Shown here piece after piece: positions 15,836 to 25,392 of a DNA stretch of 64,000 nucleotides; position 1 is the stretch's first letter; each line of letters begins with the position of its first letter. The translations under genes were made by a program, and so were the position numbers. The stretch is from assembly GCA_947503285.1 (NCBI GenBank), contig CANNDD010000005.1, positions 186,001-250,000 of the forward strand. The letters run 5' to 3'. Below the pieces are notes generated by a model. It searched no databases and had not been told where the DNA came from. It saw only the letters and a list, made by a program, of their open reading frames with translations. Source of the DNA: an uncultured Croceitalea sp. (GTDB taxonomy: Bacteria > Bacteroidota > Bacteroidia > Flavobacteriales > Flavobacteriaceae).

Positions 15836-17902
15836 ATGATTAAGCAATCAACTAACCATTTTGATACATTTGTTTTAAGAGCTCCATTACTATCACTGAA
15901 TTTTTACAATGATTTGACTAATATCGCGTCGGATAATAGAAACTTGATATTATCTTATTTCGAGGAATCCCCTATTAATGCTGCGATTAAAACTGCTTCC
16001 CCTTCATTATATCAACAATTAAGTAAGCTGATAAATGGCAAAGCTGTTTCTGAAAAAGAAGAGAATAGGCTGATAATAGCGCTTGCTAAGTATTTGATGA
16101 GAATGTCAACTAGGCCAACACCTTTTGGAGCATTAGCGGGATGCTGTAGCGGTGAATTTGGTTCGAGAACAAATATTGTATTAGACCATTTTACTAAACA
16201 CAAATTAACAACTCGAAGAAAATGGTTAGATACAAATATTACCAATGACTTAAGATTAAATTTTCTATCAAAAAAAGACACAAAATGGTTCCCAAACTCA
16301 AGCTTATATCAATTTGGAGCCAATTGGCGATATCTGGAGATTCACTTTCAAGAAAAAGGTTATGAGTATTCCTCTGAAGAGATTGAAGGCAATCAATTCA
16401 TTAGTAAAGTAATTTCTGAAGCAAAGAATGGCGTAACATTTTCTGAATTAAGTAATATTCTTCAGAGAATTGGCGTTTCTGCTTTAGATGCTGACTCTTA
16501 CCTTAGAGAATTGGTTGTTGCTCAAGTAATTGAACCTTATAATTTACGCCCTTTACTAAATTCAGAAATTCATAAGTATGAGATTTGTACTTTAGAACAA
16601 TGGACACCTAACCCAATTAGCAATGTTACCAATGATTTATTTCTTTCTACCAAGAAAAGTCAGTTGTCAGAAAAAATAAAGAAAGACATCTACGATTCAA
16701 TCCTCTTTTTGAGGAAAATAACGCCCAATTCTGATAATAAAAGTCAAAAAAAATTTAAAGAAGAATTTGTCAAAAGATACGGTGAACAAGAATTGCCTTT
16801 AAGTAAGGTATTAGATCCAGAGTTTGGAATTGATTATATTGAAAGTAATCCTTTTATCGGCGAGTCTCCATTGTTGAGCGAACTAGATTTGAAAAGGGTG
16901 GGCAATCAAAATTCTATAAACCTTACTCTTGATAGAAACATCATTGTTCTAAACAATAAATTGCAAAAAGCTTTACTTACCGGTGAAACTATCATTGAGT
17001 TAACGGATGATGATTTCAATTTTAAGGTTATTGATGAGATTCAAAAGCCCGTCACCTGTTGTGCATTCATTGAATTAACCCAAATTGGGGATTGTGAAAC
17101 AGTACTTATCAAAAATATTCATCAAGGGAATGCTGCTAAAATGATTGCACGTTTTGGATATGGTGATATTAAAATTCAGTCATTGGTAAATGAAATAGTG
17201 GAGTTGGAGGAAGAGATGGGGGAAGTTGAAAGTGTTCTGGCGGAAATCGTTCATCTGCCAAGCCAAAATTCACTCAATATTGTAAGCAGATTTGTAAAAA
17301 GAAAATATGAGATTCCATATTTTGGAACAAGTAGTAAAGATTATGAAAGTAAAATTGAAGTGGATGACATTTTTGTCACAGTACGAGATAAAGAAATTAT
17401 TTTAAAATCAAAAAAACTTAATAAAACAGTAATACCCATAAATACAAACGTTCATAATTATAAAAATAGCCCATTGGCTATCTATCAGTTTCTATGTGAT
17501 TTTGGTGTCACTAAAAATGAAAATATATTGAATTTCACATGGGGAGGTTTAAAAAGTATTTATAGGTATTTTCCAAGGGTAACATATAAATCTGTAATTC
17601 TCAATAAGGCTTTCTGGATTTTTAAAATAGATGAAGTGCCAAAATCAAGTGATGTATCAATGGAAAAGATAGCCTCTTGGCGTGAAAATTATAAGCTGCC
17701 CCGATTTTTATACTTAGTTGAAAATGACAATAAATTATTAATTGATTTTCAGAGTGAGCTGTTAACTGAAGTTTTTTACAATGAGATTAAAAAAGAAAAA
17801 TGGATTATACTAGAAGAGTGTTTATTTGATAAGGGTTCGGCAGTGACTGATATAAATGGAAACGGCTATGCCAATGAACTTTTAGTCATACAAAAATACT
17901 GA
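15836..17902 (+). CDS. Lantibiotic dehydratase N-terminal (glutamylation) domain protein (split LanB)
   Basis: The 688-aa protein has hallmarks of the LanB N-terminal domain: an early LRAPLLSLNFY, then RMSTRPTPFGALAGC near residue 90, the R-x-TPFG motif of the family, and long AT-rich helices. Full LanB proteins are about 1000 aa; this one ends before the elimination domain, which is encoded 3 bp downstream as a separate protein. In class I lanthipeptide pathways this domain uses glutamyl-tRNA(Glu) to activate Ser and Thr of the precursor. The likely substrate is the 55-aa peptide at 20510. It is the first gene of the plus-strand cluster. Confidence 0.87.
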   Translation: MIKQSTNHFDTFVLRAPLLSLNFYNDLTNIASDNRNLILSYFEESPINAAIKTASPSLYQQLSKLINGKAVSEKEENRLIIALAKYLMRMSTRPTPFGALAGCCSGEFGSRTNIVLDHFTKHKLTTRRKWLDTNITNDLRLNFLSKKDTKWFPNSSLYQFGANWRYLEIHFQEKGYEYSSEEIEGNQFISKVISEAKNGVTFSELSNILQRIGVSALDADSYLRELVVAQVIEPYNLRPLLNSEIHKYEICTLEQWTPNPISNVTNDLFLSTKKSQLSEKIKKDIYDSILFLRKITPNSDNKSQKKFKEEFVKRYGEQELPLSKVLDPEFGIDYIESNPFIGESPLLSELDLKRVGNQNSINLTLDRNIIVLNNKLQKALLTGETIIELTDDDFNFKVIDEIQKPVTCCAFIELTQIGDCETVLIKNIHQGNAAKMIARFGYGDIKIQSLVNEIVELEEEMGEVESVLAEIVHLPSQNSLNIVSRFVKRKYEIPYFGTSSKDYESKIEVDDIFVTVRDKEIILKSKKLNKTVIPINTNVHNYKNSPLAIYQFLCDFGVTKNENILNFTWGGLKSIYRYFPRVTYKSVILNKAFWIFKIDEVPKSSDVSMEKIASWRENYKLPRFLYLVENDNKLLIDFQSELLTEVFYNEIKKEKWIILEECLFDKGSAVTDINGNGYANELLVIQKY

Positions 17903-17905
17903 TAT

Positions 17906-18733
17906 ATGCAATCAACTTTTTTTCCAGGAGATAAATGGATTTACCTTAAAATATATTGTGGGCCGTCCTATTCAAATATGCTTCTTAAAAAGCATATTTT
18001 GACCATAGTACAAGAACTTTATGATACCGAAGTTATAACCAAATGGTTTTTTATAAGATACCAAGACCCTGACTTTCACATTAGATTTAGAATTCAACTT
18101 GCTGATCAAAATGATAGTGGTAGAATCTATGCTATAATTAATGGAAAGCTCCAAAAAGATATTTCAACAAATCAAATATGGAAAATACAAATTGAACCTT
18201 ATCAAAGAGAACTGAGCAGATATGGAAAAAACAATATTAATATAATTGAAACATTGTTTTGTGCAGACAGTTTTTATGTTTGCAAAATGCATGGGAAATT
18301 TTCAGTAAATGAAAATTCGATGTTATTGCTGGCCATGACGAATTTAGACCTTACTTTCAAAAAGTTTGGTTTTTCTTTTAAAGAACGAAAAAACCTATAT
18401 GAAACAATTCGAGATAACTTAAAAAAAGAATTTCAAATTGATTTGAAGCACAAAAAAAAATTGAACGTGTATTATCGTGAAAACGTATCAACCAAGTTTA
18501 AGGAATTTAAAAATAATCATTTGACAAGCCCTACATTGGAAAGAAAGCTTGAGACTTACAGGAAAAATTTTCCTCTTATAAAAGGAGATGATGAAACTTT
18601 GTGGAACGTATATTTTGGTTTGAACCATATGCACTGTAATAGACTGTTCATGCAACATCAACGATTATACGAAATGATAAGCTACGATTTTCTCATACAG
18701 TACTATAATCAAATAATTTACAGTTCTAAATAA
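17906..18733 (+). CDS. Lantibiotic/thiopeptide-type dehydratase C-terminal (elimination) protein
   Basis: The 275-aa protein matches the SpaB C-terminal / thiopeptide-type biosynthesis domain: WIYLKIYCGPSYSN at the start, KWFFIRYQDPDFHIRFR at ~48-64, and a late helix with LNHMHCNRLF. This domain eliminates glutamate from activated Ser/Thr to give dehydroamino acids. It is encoded just after the glutamylation protein, so the two form a split LanB. The family length of about 250-300 aa is normal for stand-alone versions. It could instead act in another thiopeptide-like step, but the neighbour makes elimination the best reading. Confidence 0.87.
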   Translation: MQSTFFPGDKWIYLKIYCGPSYSNMLLKKHILTIVQELYDTEVITKWFFIRYQDPDFHIRFRIQLADQNDSGRIYAIINGKLQKDISTNQIWKIQIEPYQRELSRYGKNNINIIETLFCADSFYVCKMHGKFSVNENSMLLLAMTNLDLTFKKFGFSFKERKNLYETIRDNLKKEFQIDLKHKKKLNVYYRENVSTKFKEFKNNHLTSPTLERKLETYRKNFPLIKGDDETLWNVYFGLNHMHCNRLFMQHQRLYEMISYDFLIQYYNQIIYSSK

Positions 18734-18741
18734 TCACAACA

Positions 18742-20427
18742 ATGAGATTGATTTGTGTTTCATTTTTATCACTTTTCCTCTTGAGTATTTGTAATGGTCA
18801 GTATACTAATAAAGAAGACTTACATTTATTAGAATTCAATGAGCTTATTCAGCTTTTAAACAGTGAAGAGGATCCCAAAAAAGGAAAAATTTACGCCGAT
18901 GCCTTTTTGAAAAAGGCTAAAAAAGAAAGGGATACCCTTTTTATTATTGGAGGTTATGAGTTATTATCGGGTTTCTCTGAAAATAAGGATAGACAGCTTC
19001 AATATTTGGATTCTCTTATACAGCTATCTAAAAATAATCCTGATGATTTTTATCCAGCAAAGGGATATCTAAATAAGGGTGTCATATATTATCAGTCTTT
19101 GGACTATGTTAAATCTCTTGAAAACAACATTTTAGCTCTAAATTATTCAACTAAATACTCAAATATAAAATTTCAACATCTTAGCGAACTAGGTATAGCT
19201 TTAATCAAAAATAGATTAGGAGATTTTGAATCAGCATATGCCTTACATCTTAAGAATGCATCTTACTTCAAAAAAAATATTAATGAGTCCAACAATTACG
19301 ACCATTACTTGAATTCTTTATTTGGATTAACAGTAGCCGAGTTATATATGGGGAAATATGGTAATGTAATTGAAAACTCTATTACAGGTATCTCTTTCAC
19401 AGAGAAATATAATAAAGAGAAAAAAAGAAGCTTGTTTCAACTTGCAAGTGGTGCCGCCCTTTTTTATTTAAATGATTGTGAAAGTGCCATTGATAGTATC
19501 AATAAAACCTTACCTGTTTTCAAGAAATTTAATGACACGCAAAATTTGATATTTGCACATTATTATTTATCCCAATGTAACGATAAAGAAAGTACTTCAA
19601 GCTTATTTCATTTGGAGCAAGTAGACTCTTTGGTTCAAATTGATAATCACGTTGACGTGATGGCACAGGATGCATATTATAGATTGATGAATTTCTATGA
19701 GAATATCGGAAATGAGGGACAACAATTAAGATTTTTAAAAAGGGTCATTGTTTTGGATAGTGCTATGGATGCAATGCGAAATACTATGGGGCTGACATTA
19801 TTTAAAGAGTATGACATGCCTAAAATGGTAAAGGGCAAAAATGAATTGATATCATCATTAAAGAAAAATCAACAGACTTACACACTGTATTTTCTTTTAG
19901 CACTATTACTATCGGTAGCAATAGGTGCTTCAATTTATTTTAAACAAAGAAAATTAAAACAAAAATTTAACACCCTTTTGGAGGAATATGAGTCAAAAGC
20001 ACTATCTCCTAAATCTAATAAAGACTATGGGTCAGGGAAAGAAAGCAAAGATTTGGATATACCCACTGAGATTGTATCTAAAATTTTGGATGAACTGGAC
20101 TCATTTGAAAGAAGTAAAGGTTTTTTAGATCAAAATCTAAATCTAACTGGGTTAGCAAAAGAAATGAATACAAATACAAGCTATCTTTCAAAGATAATCA
20201 ACCATACTAAAAATAAAAGCTTTGCAAGATATATCAACAGTTTGAGAATTGATTATGCCATTGTCGAACTGAAAAAAAATTATGAAGAGTATAGCAAGTA
20301 CACTATTAGCGCCATATCTTCAATGATGGGTTTTAAAAGTTCAGAAACCTTTTCTAAACTTTTCAAAAATAAAACAGGTATATATCCATCATTCTATCTT
20401 AAAGAATTAGGTAAAAGGTTATCGTAA
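18742..20427 (+). CDS. Membrane-spanning TPR / AraC-type HTH regulator
   Basis: The 561-aa protein has an N-terminal signal/anchor (LSLFLLSICNGQ), a long TPR-like helical periplasmic part (about 30-370), one transmembrane segment (about 377-396, LYFLLALLLSVAIGASIYF), and a cytoplasmic C-terminal AraC-type HTH domain with NLTGLAKEMNTNTSYLSKIIN and ISAISSMMGFKSSETFSKLFK. Such one-component regulators sense a signal outside the membrane and bind DNA inside. It follows the split LanB genes by 8 bp and precedes the precursor gene, so it probably controls the peptide cluster, possibly in response to the product itself. Confidence 0.88.
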   Translation: MRLICVSFLSLFLLSICNGQYTNKEDLHLLEFNELIQLLNSEEDPKKGKIYADAFLKKAKKERDTLFIIGGYELLSGFSENKDRQLQYLDSLIQLSKNNPDDFYPAKGYLNKGVIYYQSLDYVKSLENNILALNYSTKYSNIKFQHLSELGIALIKNRLGDFESAYALHLKNASYFKKNINESNNYDHYLNSLFGLTVAELYMGKYGNVIENSITGISFTEKYNKEKKRSLFQLASGAALFYLNDCESAIDSINKTLPVFKKFNDTQNLIFAHYYLSQCNDKESTSSLFHLEQVDSLVQIDNHVDVMAQDAYYRLMNFYENIGNEGQQLRFLKRVIVLDSAMDAMRNTMGLTLFKEYDMPKMVKGKNELISSLKKNQQTYTLYFLLALLLSVAIGASIYFKQRKLKQKFNTLLEEYESKALSPKSNKDYGSGKESKDLDIPTEIVSKILDELDSFERSKGFLDQNLNLTGLAKEMNTNTSYLSKIINHTKNKSFARYINSLRIDYAIVELKKNYEEYSKYTISAISSMMGFKSSETFSKLFKNKTGIYPSFYLKELGKRLS

Positions 20428-20509
20428 TTTATAAAGCAAGAGTTGTTTGTTTATTCGACAAAACCCATTCTTTAGTACTTTCATCTTGAATTCAAAAACA
20501 AGTATAGAA

Positions 20510-20677
20510 ATGAAAAAAGAATCGAAAAAGCCGAGTTTTTCAAAATTTAGAGTGGCCAAAATTAACCGTCCAGATTACATTGTAGGTGGAGGCGGAGGTG
20601 ATGGAGATGATGCAACATTAGGAGATACCAATAAGGATAAGTGCGAATTGAAATCTACTGTCATAAGAAAAAAATGA
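20510..20677 (+). CDS. Lanthipeptide-like precursor peptide (55 aa)
   Basis: The start at 20510 is chosen over an upstream TTG frame because it gives the class I lanthipeptide-type leader MKKESKKPSFSKFRVAKINR followed by PDYIVGGGGG. That pattern (basic K-x-SFSKF-VAKI, then N-P-x-x-I-x-GG) is typical of Bacteroidota LanB substrates. The remaining core has three Thr, one Ser and one Cys, and ends STVIRKK. A single Cys allows at most one lanthionine ring, so a linear dehydrated peptide is also possible. A strong terminator follows. Cleavage is expected after the Gly run, by one of the neighbouring proteases. Confidence 0.82.
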   Translation: MKKESKKPSFSKFRVAKINRPDYIVGGGGGDGDDATLGDTNKDKCELKSTVIRKK

Positions 20678-20697
20678 GAAGTTTCTAATTTAAAATG

Positions 20698-20727
20698 AAA
20701 AGAGCGGTTTATCCGCTCTTTTTTTCC
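20698..20727 (+). terminator. Intrinsic terminator after the lanthipeptide precursor
   Basis: AGAGCGG (20701-20707) and CCGCTCT (20713-20719) form a stem with a 5-base loop, then a run of T. It separates the precursor from the protease genes, so the peptide can be made in excess of its processing enzymes. Confidence 0.85.
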
Positions 20728-20773
20728 TTAATTATGAATATGGTATTTTTAAGAAAAATTTGAAATCATAAAA

Positions 20774-22471
20774 TTGATGAAATTTAATCGCAATACATTT
20801 CTCTTACATGCCAATATTATTTTTTTCTGTTTAGCCCTAACATTAATTAGTTCTTGTTCAAATTCAGAAAAGAAAGACACATTTATTCAAATTGACCAGA
20901 TTTCGATTCTCACTCAAAAGAAAGCCCCACTTACCGCTGAAGAACTAAATAATTGGCATTTCAAAGATATATTTAAGGATACTATACCTGGAATCAGCCT
21001 AGAAAAGACATATGCTTTTCTAAAAGATCGACCCGTTCAAAAACCTGTCATTGTAGCAATAATAGATATGGCCATTGATATTGAACATGAGGATTTAAAG
21101 GGTAGGATCTGGAAAAATTTGGGGGAGATTCCAGAAAATGGAATCGACGACGATGATAATAGATATATTGATGATGTTCAAGGTTGGAATTTCTTGGGGC
21201 GTAAGGATGGAACGTCCAATGAGTTCACCAATTATGAATATACCCGAATATTGAGAAATTTTTTAGAATATAAAAATGGCGTAAAAGATACTTCCTTGCT
21301 TAGTCCAACTGATAAGAAATTATACAATAGGGCTTTAAGTCAATATAATGGCCGGTTAAAGTATGCAGAAGAGCGACTTGTGATAAATGAGAGCAATATT
21401 GCCTATTTCAAAAGTTTAGATTCGGTGACAAATTTATTTTTTACCAATAAAAATTATGATAAATCTGATTTGGATAGTGTAATCCATTTGAACAAGAACA
21501 ATAAAGAACTGGTGGAATATTTGGAGAATATTTCAACGCTTCTAGAACAAAAAGATTTACGACCTCAAATTGATGAGCAATATCTACAGGCGAAAGAACG
21601 AATTGATAAACTTTTGAACCTAAATTATGATGATAGGGCTTTATTAGGGGATAATCCTGAAGACCTTGAAGACATTAATTATGGCAACCCCATAGTTAAT
21701 TACAATGTAAAGCGAATGGATCATGGCACTCCGGTAGCTGGGATTATTGCTGCCAATAGAAAAAATAACGAAGGCATAAAAGGTTTTTCCGATGCGATAA
21801 AAATTATGCCATTGGTAATTTCGGGGTATGGTGACGAACATGATAAAGATATGGCCTTGGCTATTAGGTATGCAGTGGATAACGGTGCTAAGATTATCAA
21901 TATTAGCTCAGGAAAGTATTTTTCAAGTCGTGAAGACTGGATACTAGACGCAATAAAGTATGCAGCAAAAGAGAATGTGCTTATTGTCCACGCTACGGGC
22001 AATGATAATTTAGAGATAGACCAGAATAAAAATTTCATATATCCGAATGATATCGATTCTTTAGGACAAGAAGTTGCCCAAAACTTTATTGCAGTAGGTT
22101 CCTCGAGTAGCTTCTTGACCAAGAAACTAAAAGCTTCATCCAGTAATTACAGTAAAATAAATGTTGATGTATTTGCCCCTGGCGTAGATATATATACAAC
22201 AACAGCTGAAAATAATTCTTATGCTACAAAATCTGGAACCTCTTATGCCGCTCCAATGGTTTCAGGTATTGCGGCGTTAATAAAAATATACTATCCAGAC
22301 TTAAAAGCACATGAATTAAAAAATATCATATTACAGTCTGCAATAAAATATGATGTAATGGTCGAAACAAAAAACGATTCCTTGGTGCCATTTCATACAT
22401 TAAGCAAAAGCGGAGGAATTGTAAACGCCTATAATGCAATGCTATTAGCAAAAGAGTTATCCAATGACTAG
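20774..22471 (+). CDS. S8 subtilisin-like lipoprotease with large insertion (first copy)
   Basis: The 565-aa protein is a lipoprotein (lipobox LISSCS near residue 28) with an intact subtilisin triad: Asp98 in AIIDMAID, His317 in MDHGTPVAG and Ser490 in SGTSYAAP, plus the oxyanion Asn in ATGND. The gap between Asp and His is about 219 residues, against about 30 in subtilisin, so a large helical Asp/Lys-rich domain is inserted between them. It follows the precursor and its terminator and probably trims the lanthipeptide leader outside the cytoplasm. A close paralogue lies at 25393-27075. Confidence 0.9.
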   Translation: MMKFNRNTFLLHANIIFFCLALTLISSCSNSEKKDTFIQIDQISILTQKKAPLTAEELNNWHFKDIFKDTIPGISLEKTYAFLKDRPVQKPVIVAIIDMAIDIEHEDLKGRIWKNLGEIPENGIDDDDNRYIDDVQGWNFLGRKDGTSNEFTNYEYTRILRNFLEYKNGVKDTSLLSPTDKKLYNRALSQYNGRLKYAEERLVINESNIAYFKSLDSVTNLFFTNKNYDKSDLDSVIHLNKNNKELVEYLENISTLLEQKDLRPQIDEQYLQAKERIDKLLNLNYDDRALLGDNPEDLEDINYGNPIVNYNVKRMDHGTPVAGIIAANRKNNEGIKGFSDAIKIMPLVISGYGDEHDKDMALAIRYAVDNGAKIINISSGKYFSSREDWILDAIKYAAKENVLIVHATGNDNLEIDQNKNFIYPNDIDSLGQEVAQNFIAVGSSSSFLTKKLKASSSNYSKINVDVFAPGVDIYTTTAENNSYATKSGTSYAAPMVSGIAALIKIYYPDLKAHELKNIILQSAIKYDVMVETKNDSLVPFHTLSKSGGIVNAYNAMLLAKELSND

Positions 22472-22865
22472 TTGAGATTAGTAATGAGACTGCCCTTTTA
22501 TAAAAAAAGAGTTTTAATCTTTTCTGTTTTTAATATTTTGGAACATCTCAAAATTATCTTTCCATTGTGGCCTATCTTTAAATAGATTGTAGTGATGAGT
22601 GAATTTTTTTCTGAAAATGATCTTTTCAATGAAATTGAAAAATTAAAAAAGAGGCAAGAAACGATTTGGAATTTCATAGGAAATCAATTTCGTTGTGAAT
22701 GGTACGAAATCGGTTTTAATTAAGTGTCATTAAAAATTTAAAGAATATGAACGGAATTAATCATATTTAGTTTTCGCTTTGAGAAAATTATTATCTTATT
22801 TGTTAAGATAGTATCAGTTTAAGAACGGCTAGGGTTAATACTCTAGCCATAGAATCCAAATAAAA
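22472..22865. other. Intergenic stretch with one possible mini-ORF
   Basis: The 394-bp gap between the first S8 protease and the prolyl oligopeptidase is AT-rich. The only feature worth noting is a 42-codon frame at 22595-22723, described separately. No strong terminator or promoter motif was recognised. Confidence 0.35.
22595..22723 (+). CDS. Possible 42-aa small ORF
   Basis: The frame begins MSEFFSENDLFNEIEKLKK and has one Cys and two Trp in the second half. The acidic/amphipathic N-terminus could form a helix. It has no clear family, and the upstream ribosome site is weak. It is listed because it lies within the peptide cluster and reads as a balanced protein, but it may be chance. Confidence 0.25.
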   Translation: MSEFFSENDLFNEIEKLKKRQETIWNFIGNQFRCEWYEIGFN

Positions 22866-25025
22866 ATGCATTGGAGAGGTTATTTGTTGATTGCTATGAT
22901 GGGTATAAATTTGTCATGTCAGAACAAAGTTCACATAAATTACCCAGGTTTAATTTCCAAACCTCACTTTGATACCTATCACGGAGTTGAGATTGAGGAT
23001 CCTTTTAGGAACCTCGAAAACTTAAAAGATTCATCTGTGGTGGAATGGTTTCGAAAAAATGGCGAATTAACCGATGATGTCTTAAGTGATATTCCCAATA
23101 ATTCTTATTTTTTTGATAGAATAAAAGAATATGAACGAAATAGTCATGATCCAATAAGTGATATTAAATTAATGGATAATGGAGACTATTTTTATTTAAA
23201 AAGGTCAAAAGAAGGAGGAACGGAAAAACTGTTTTATAAGAGAAACAATGGGGATGAGATGGTATTGTTCAAACCTGAAGAATTTAAAAAGGATTGGAGA
23301 ATTAATTATTATAAAGTAAGTTGGGATAGCCAAAAAGTTGCCATTAGTATTTCTCCTAAAGGTGAGGACCAATCTGAAATTAGAGTTTATGATTTGGTAT
23401 CACAAACCTTACTTTCTGATATTATTAAAAACTTAGCTCCTAATGTAGCAGGGACTATTGAATGGCTTCCAGATAGCTCGGGATTTGTGTATGTAAGGTT
23501 TCCACATTTCAGATATGACGATTCCACGTACCTTCAAAATACTGAAGCGGTGTTATATCGACTAAATCAAGAAAAAAAAGCTCCAAAGGTTATTTTTTCG
23601 ATAAACAAGAATCCTGATTTACCATTTCAAGAAGGAGATGTTCCAAGAACCCTAATTCCTGAAGTTAACAGTCAATACGTATATGGGTGGATCGGTAATG
23701 TATCAAAAAATAGCACTACCTACTTTTCGGATATTTCTGATTTGAAAAATGGTAATTTAAAATGGAAGCAGTTGTTCACAAAAGAGGAGCAGATACCTCA
23801 ATTTTTTGTAAATAATGGATACCTGTACTTTAGAACCTCAAAAAATACTCCAAATTTTAAGATATGCCGTACACCTATGAATGTTTTGGATTTCAATAAT
23901 CCTGAAGTATTAGTTCATTCCATTGAAGATGAAGTTATTGTTGATTTTGTAGTTTTTGAAGATGAAGTTTACTTTTCTACATTGAAAAACGGAGTTCAAT
24001 CAAAATTTTACGAACTCTCCTACGATAAAAAGCTAATCAATCTTGAGTTACCTACTCCATCCGGTTCTTGTAGTCTAAAGAGAATAGGAGGGGATATTCT
24101 ACTTGGTCTAGAAGGTTGGACTAGGCCACATACTCTTTTTAAGTATAATAGGGGAACAAAAACTTTTGAGAACAAATCATTACAAAATGATATTATAGAG
24201 GAGTTTGAGGCTCTTATTGTCGAAGAAATAGAGGTTGAATCACATGATGGGACCATGGTTCCGCTATCACTGATTTATAAAAAAGATTTAGAAATGAATG
24301 GAGTCAATAGGACTTTATTATTGTCTTACGGCTCATATGGAACAATCACAAGTGCTATTTTCTCAAAACTGTTATTAGTTTGGCTTGAAAAGGGTGATAT
24401 TATCGCTGTTCCTCATGTTAGGGGAGGAGGGGAAAAAGGCGATGATTGGTACAAAGGAGGATTAAAAATCACTAAACCAAACACTTGGAAAGATTTTATT
24501 GCGTGTACTGAATTTTTAATCAAGCAAGGCTATACATCGGAAATGTTTACAGTTGCTTTTGGTAACAGTGCCGGAGGTATTCCAACCGGCAGAAGCATCA
24601 CAGAAAGACCAGATTTATTTGCTGCATCAATTATGACTGCACCGGCTTTAAATATGCTTCGATGTGAATTTCAGCCAAATGGACAAACGAATATCCCAGA
24701 ATTTGGAACGGTGACCGATTCGGTTGAATTTAGAGCTTTATTGGAAATGGATTCTTATCATCATTTGAAAGTGGATGAAGAATATCCCTCGGTGCTAATA
24801 CAAATAGGAATGAATGATGGTTTGGTCACTCCTTGGGATCCGGGAAAATTTATGGCTCGCCTACAAAACCTAACCAGTACCAAAAAACCAGCTTTGTTGG
24901 ATGTGGAATTTCAGGCAAATCACTCTGGTGGTGGTACAATTGATGACGTTTATAATAATTTCTCTAGATTGTATTCCTTTGCGATGTGGCAAACAGACCA
25001 CCCAGATTTTCAACCTCTTAATTGA
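22866..25025 (+). CDS. Prolyl oligopeptidase-family serine peptidase (lipoprotein)
   Basis: The 719-aa protein has a lipoprotein signal (GINLSCQ near residue 18), a seven-bladed propeller-like first two thirds starting DTYHGVEIEDPFRNLEN, and an alpha/beta-hydrolase C-terminal domain. The nucleophile is Ser568 in FGNSAGG, with Asp in IGMNDGLVTPWDP and His in QANHSGGG. Prolyl oligopeptidases cut short peptides after Pro or related residues. Its position between two S8 lipoproteases in the lanthipeptide cluster suggests it finishes the processing of the exported peptide or degrades the leader. POP-family proteins are found in other Bacteroidota peptide clusters. Confidence 0.9.
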   Translation: MHWRGYLLIAMMGINLSCQNKVHINYPGLISKPHFDTYHGVEIEDPFRNLENLKDSSVVEWFRKNGELTDDVLSDIPNNSYFFDRIKEYERNSHDPISDIKLMDNGDYFYLKRSKEGGTEKLFYKRNNGDEMVLFKPEEFKKDWRINYYKVSWDSQKVAISISPKGEDQSEIRVYDLVSQTLLSDIIKNLAPNVAGTIEWLPDSSGFVYVRFPHFRYDDSTYLQNTEAVLYRLNQEKKAPKVIFSINKNPDLPFQEGDVPRTLIPEVNSQYVYGWIGNVSKNSTTYFSDISDLKNGNLKWKQLFTKEEQIPQFFVNNGYLYFRTSKNTPNFKICRTPMNVLDFNNPEVLVHSIEDEVIVDFVVFEDEVYFSTLKNGVQSKFYELSYDKKLINLELPTPSGSCSLKRIGGDILLGLEGWTRPHTLFKYNRGTKTFENKSLQNDIIEEFEALIVEEIEVESHDGTMVPLSLIYKKDLEMNGVNRTLLLSYGSYGTITSAIFSKLLLVWLEKGDIIAVPHVRGGGEKGDDWYKGGLKITKPNTWKDFIACTEFLIKQGYTSEMFTVAFGNSAGGIPTGRSITERPDLFAASIMTAPALNMLRCEFQPNGQTNIPEFGTVTDSVEFRALLEMDSYHHLKVDEEYPSVLIQIGMNDGLVTPWDPGKFMARLQNLTSTKKPALLDVEFQANHSGGGTIDDVYNNFSRLYSFAMWQTDHPDFQPLN

Positions 25026-25392
25026 TTAGAAGGCATACTAGTTATGAAATAAACGATAGCAAAAAAACAAAATAAGCACTTTGAAGCTGAACAAATAAAA
25101 AATAGCTAAATTAAATAGTTGTGATAGAGTTATAGGCGGTCTAAAATTACCGACTATGATTTAAAATTGTGCCATAACAGAAACTCGATAGAATATAAGT
25201 TGATTCATTCAAAAGATGCAATCCGCTATTTGAATTAAATCAATACGCTCATTTGCAAGAAAAAATCAGCACTTAATTTTGCTAAAAGGTGGTAGGAAAG
25301 CAGAATTTTAGCAAAAAGCATGTAAGTTTTTATGGGTAAAACCTAGAGCTTGCCTTTAGATTTTAATTTTTCAGTTCATTTCAAGTTAAGCT
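25026..25392. other. Intergenic stretch with perfect 11-bp inverted repeat
   Basis: No gene was seen. TTTTGCTAAAA (25277-25287) and TTTTAGCAAAA (25306-25316) are perfect inverted copies with an 18-base spacer, about 77 bp before the start of the second S8 protease. This could be an operator or a hairpin in the leader RNA. Confidence 0.45.

Noticed and set aside
20447-20509. TTG start adding 21 residues to the lanthipeptide-like precursor
   Set aside because: The added residues do not fit the leader family, while the ATG at 20510 gives a standard leader.
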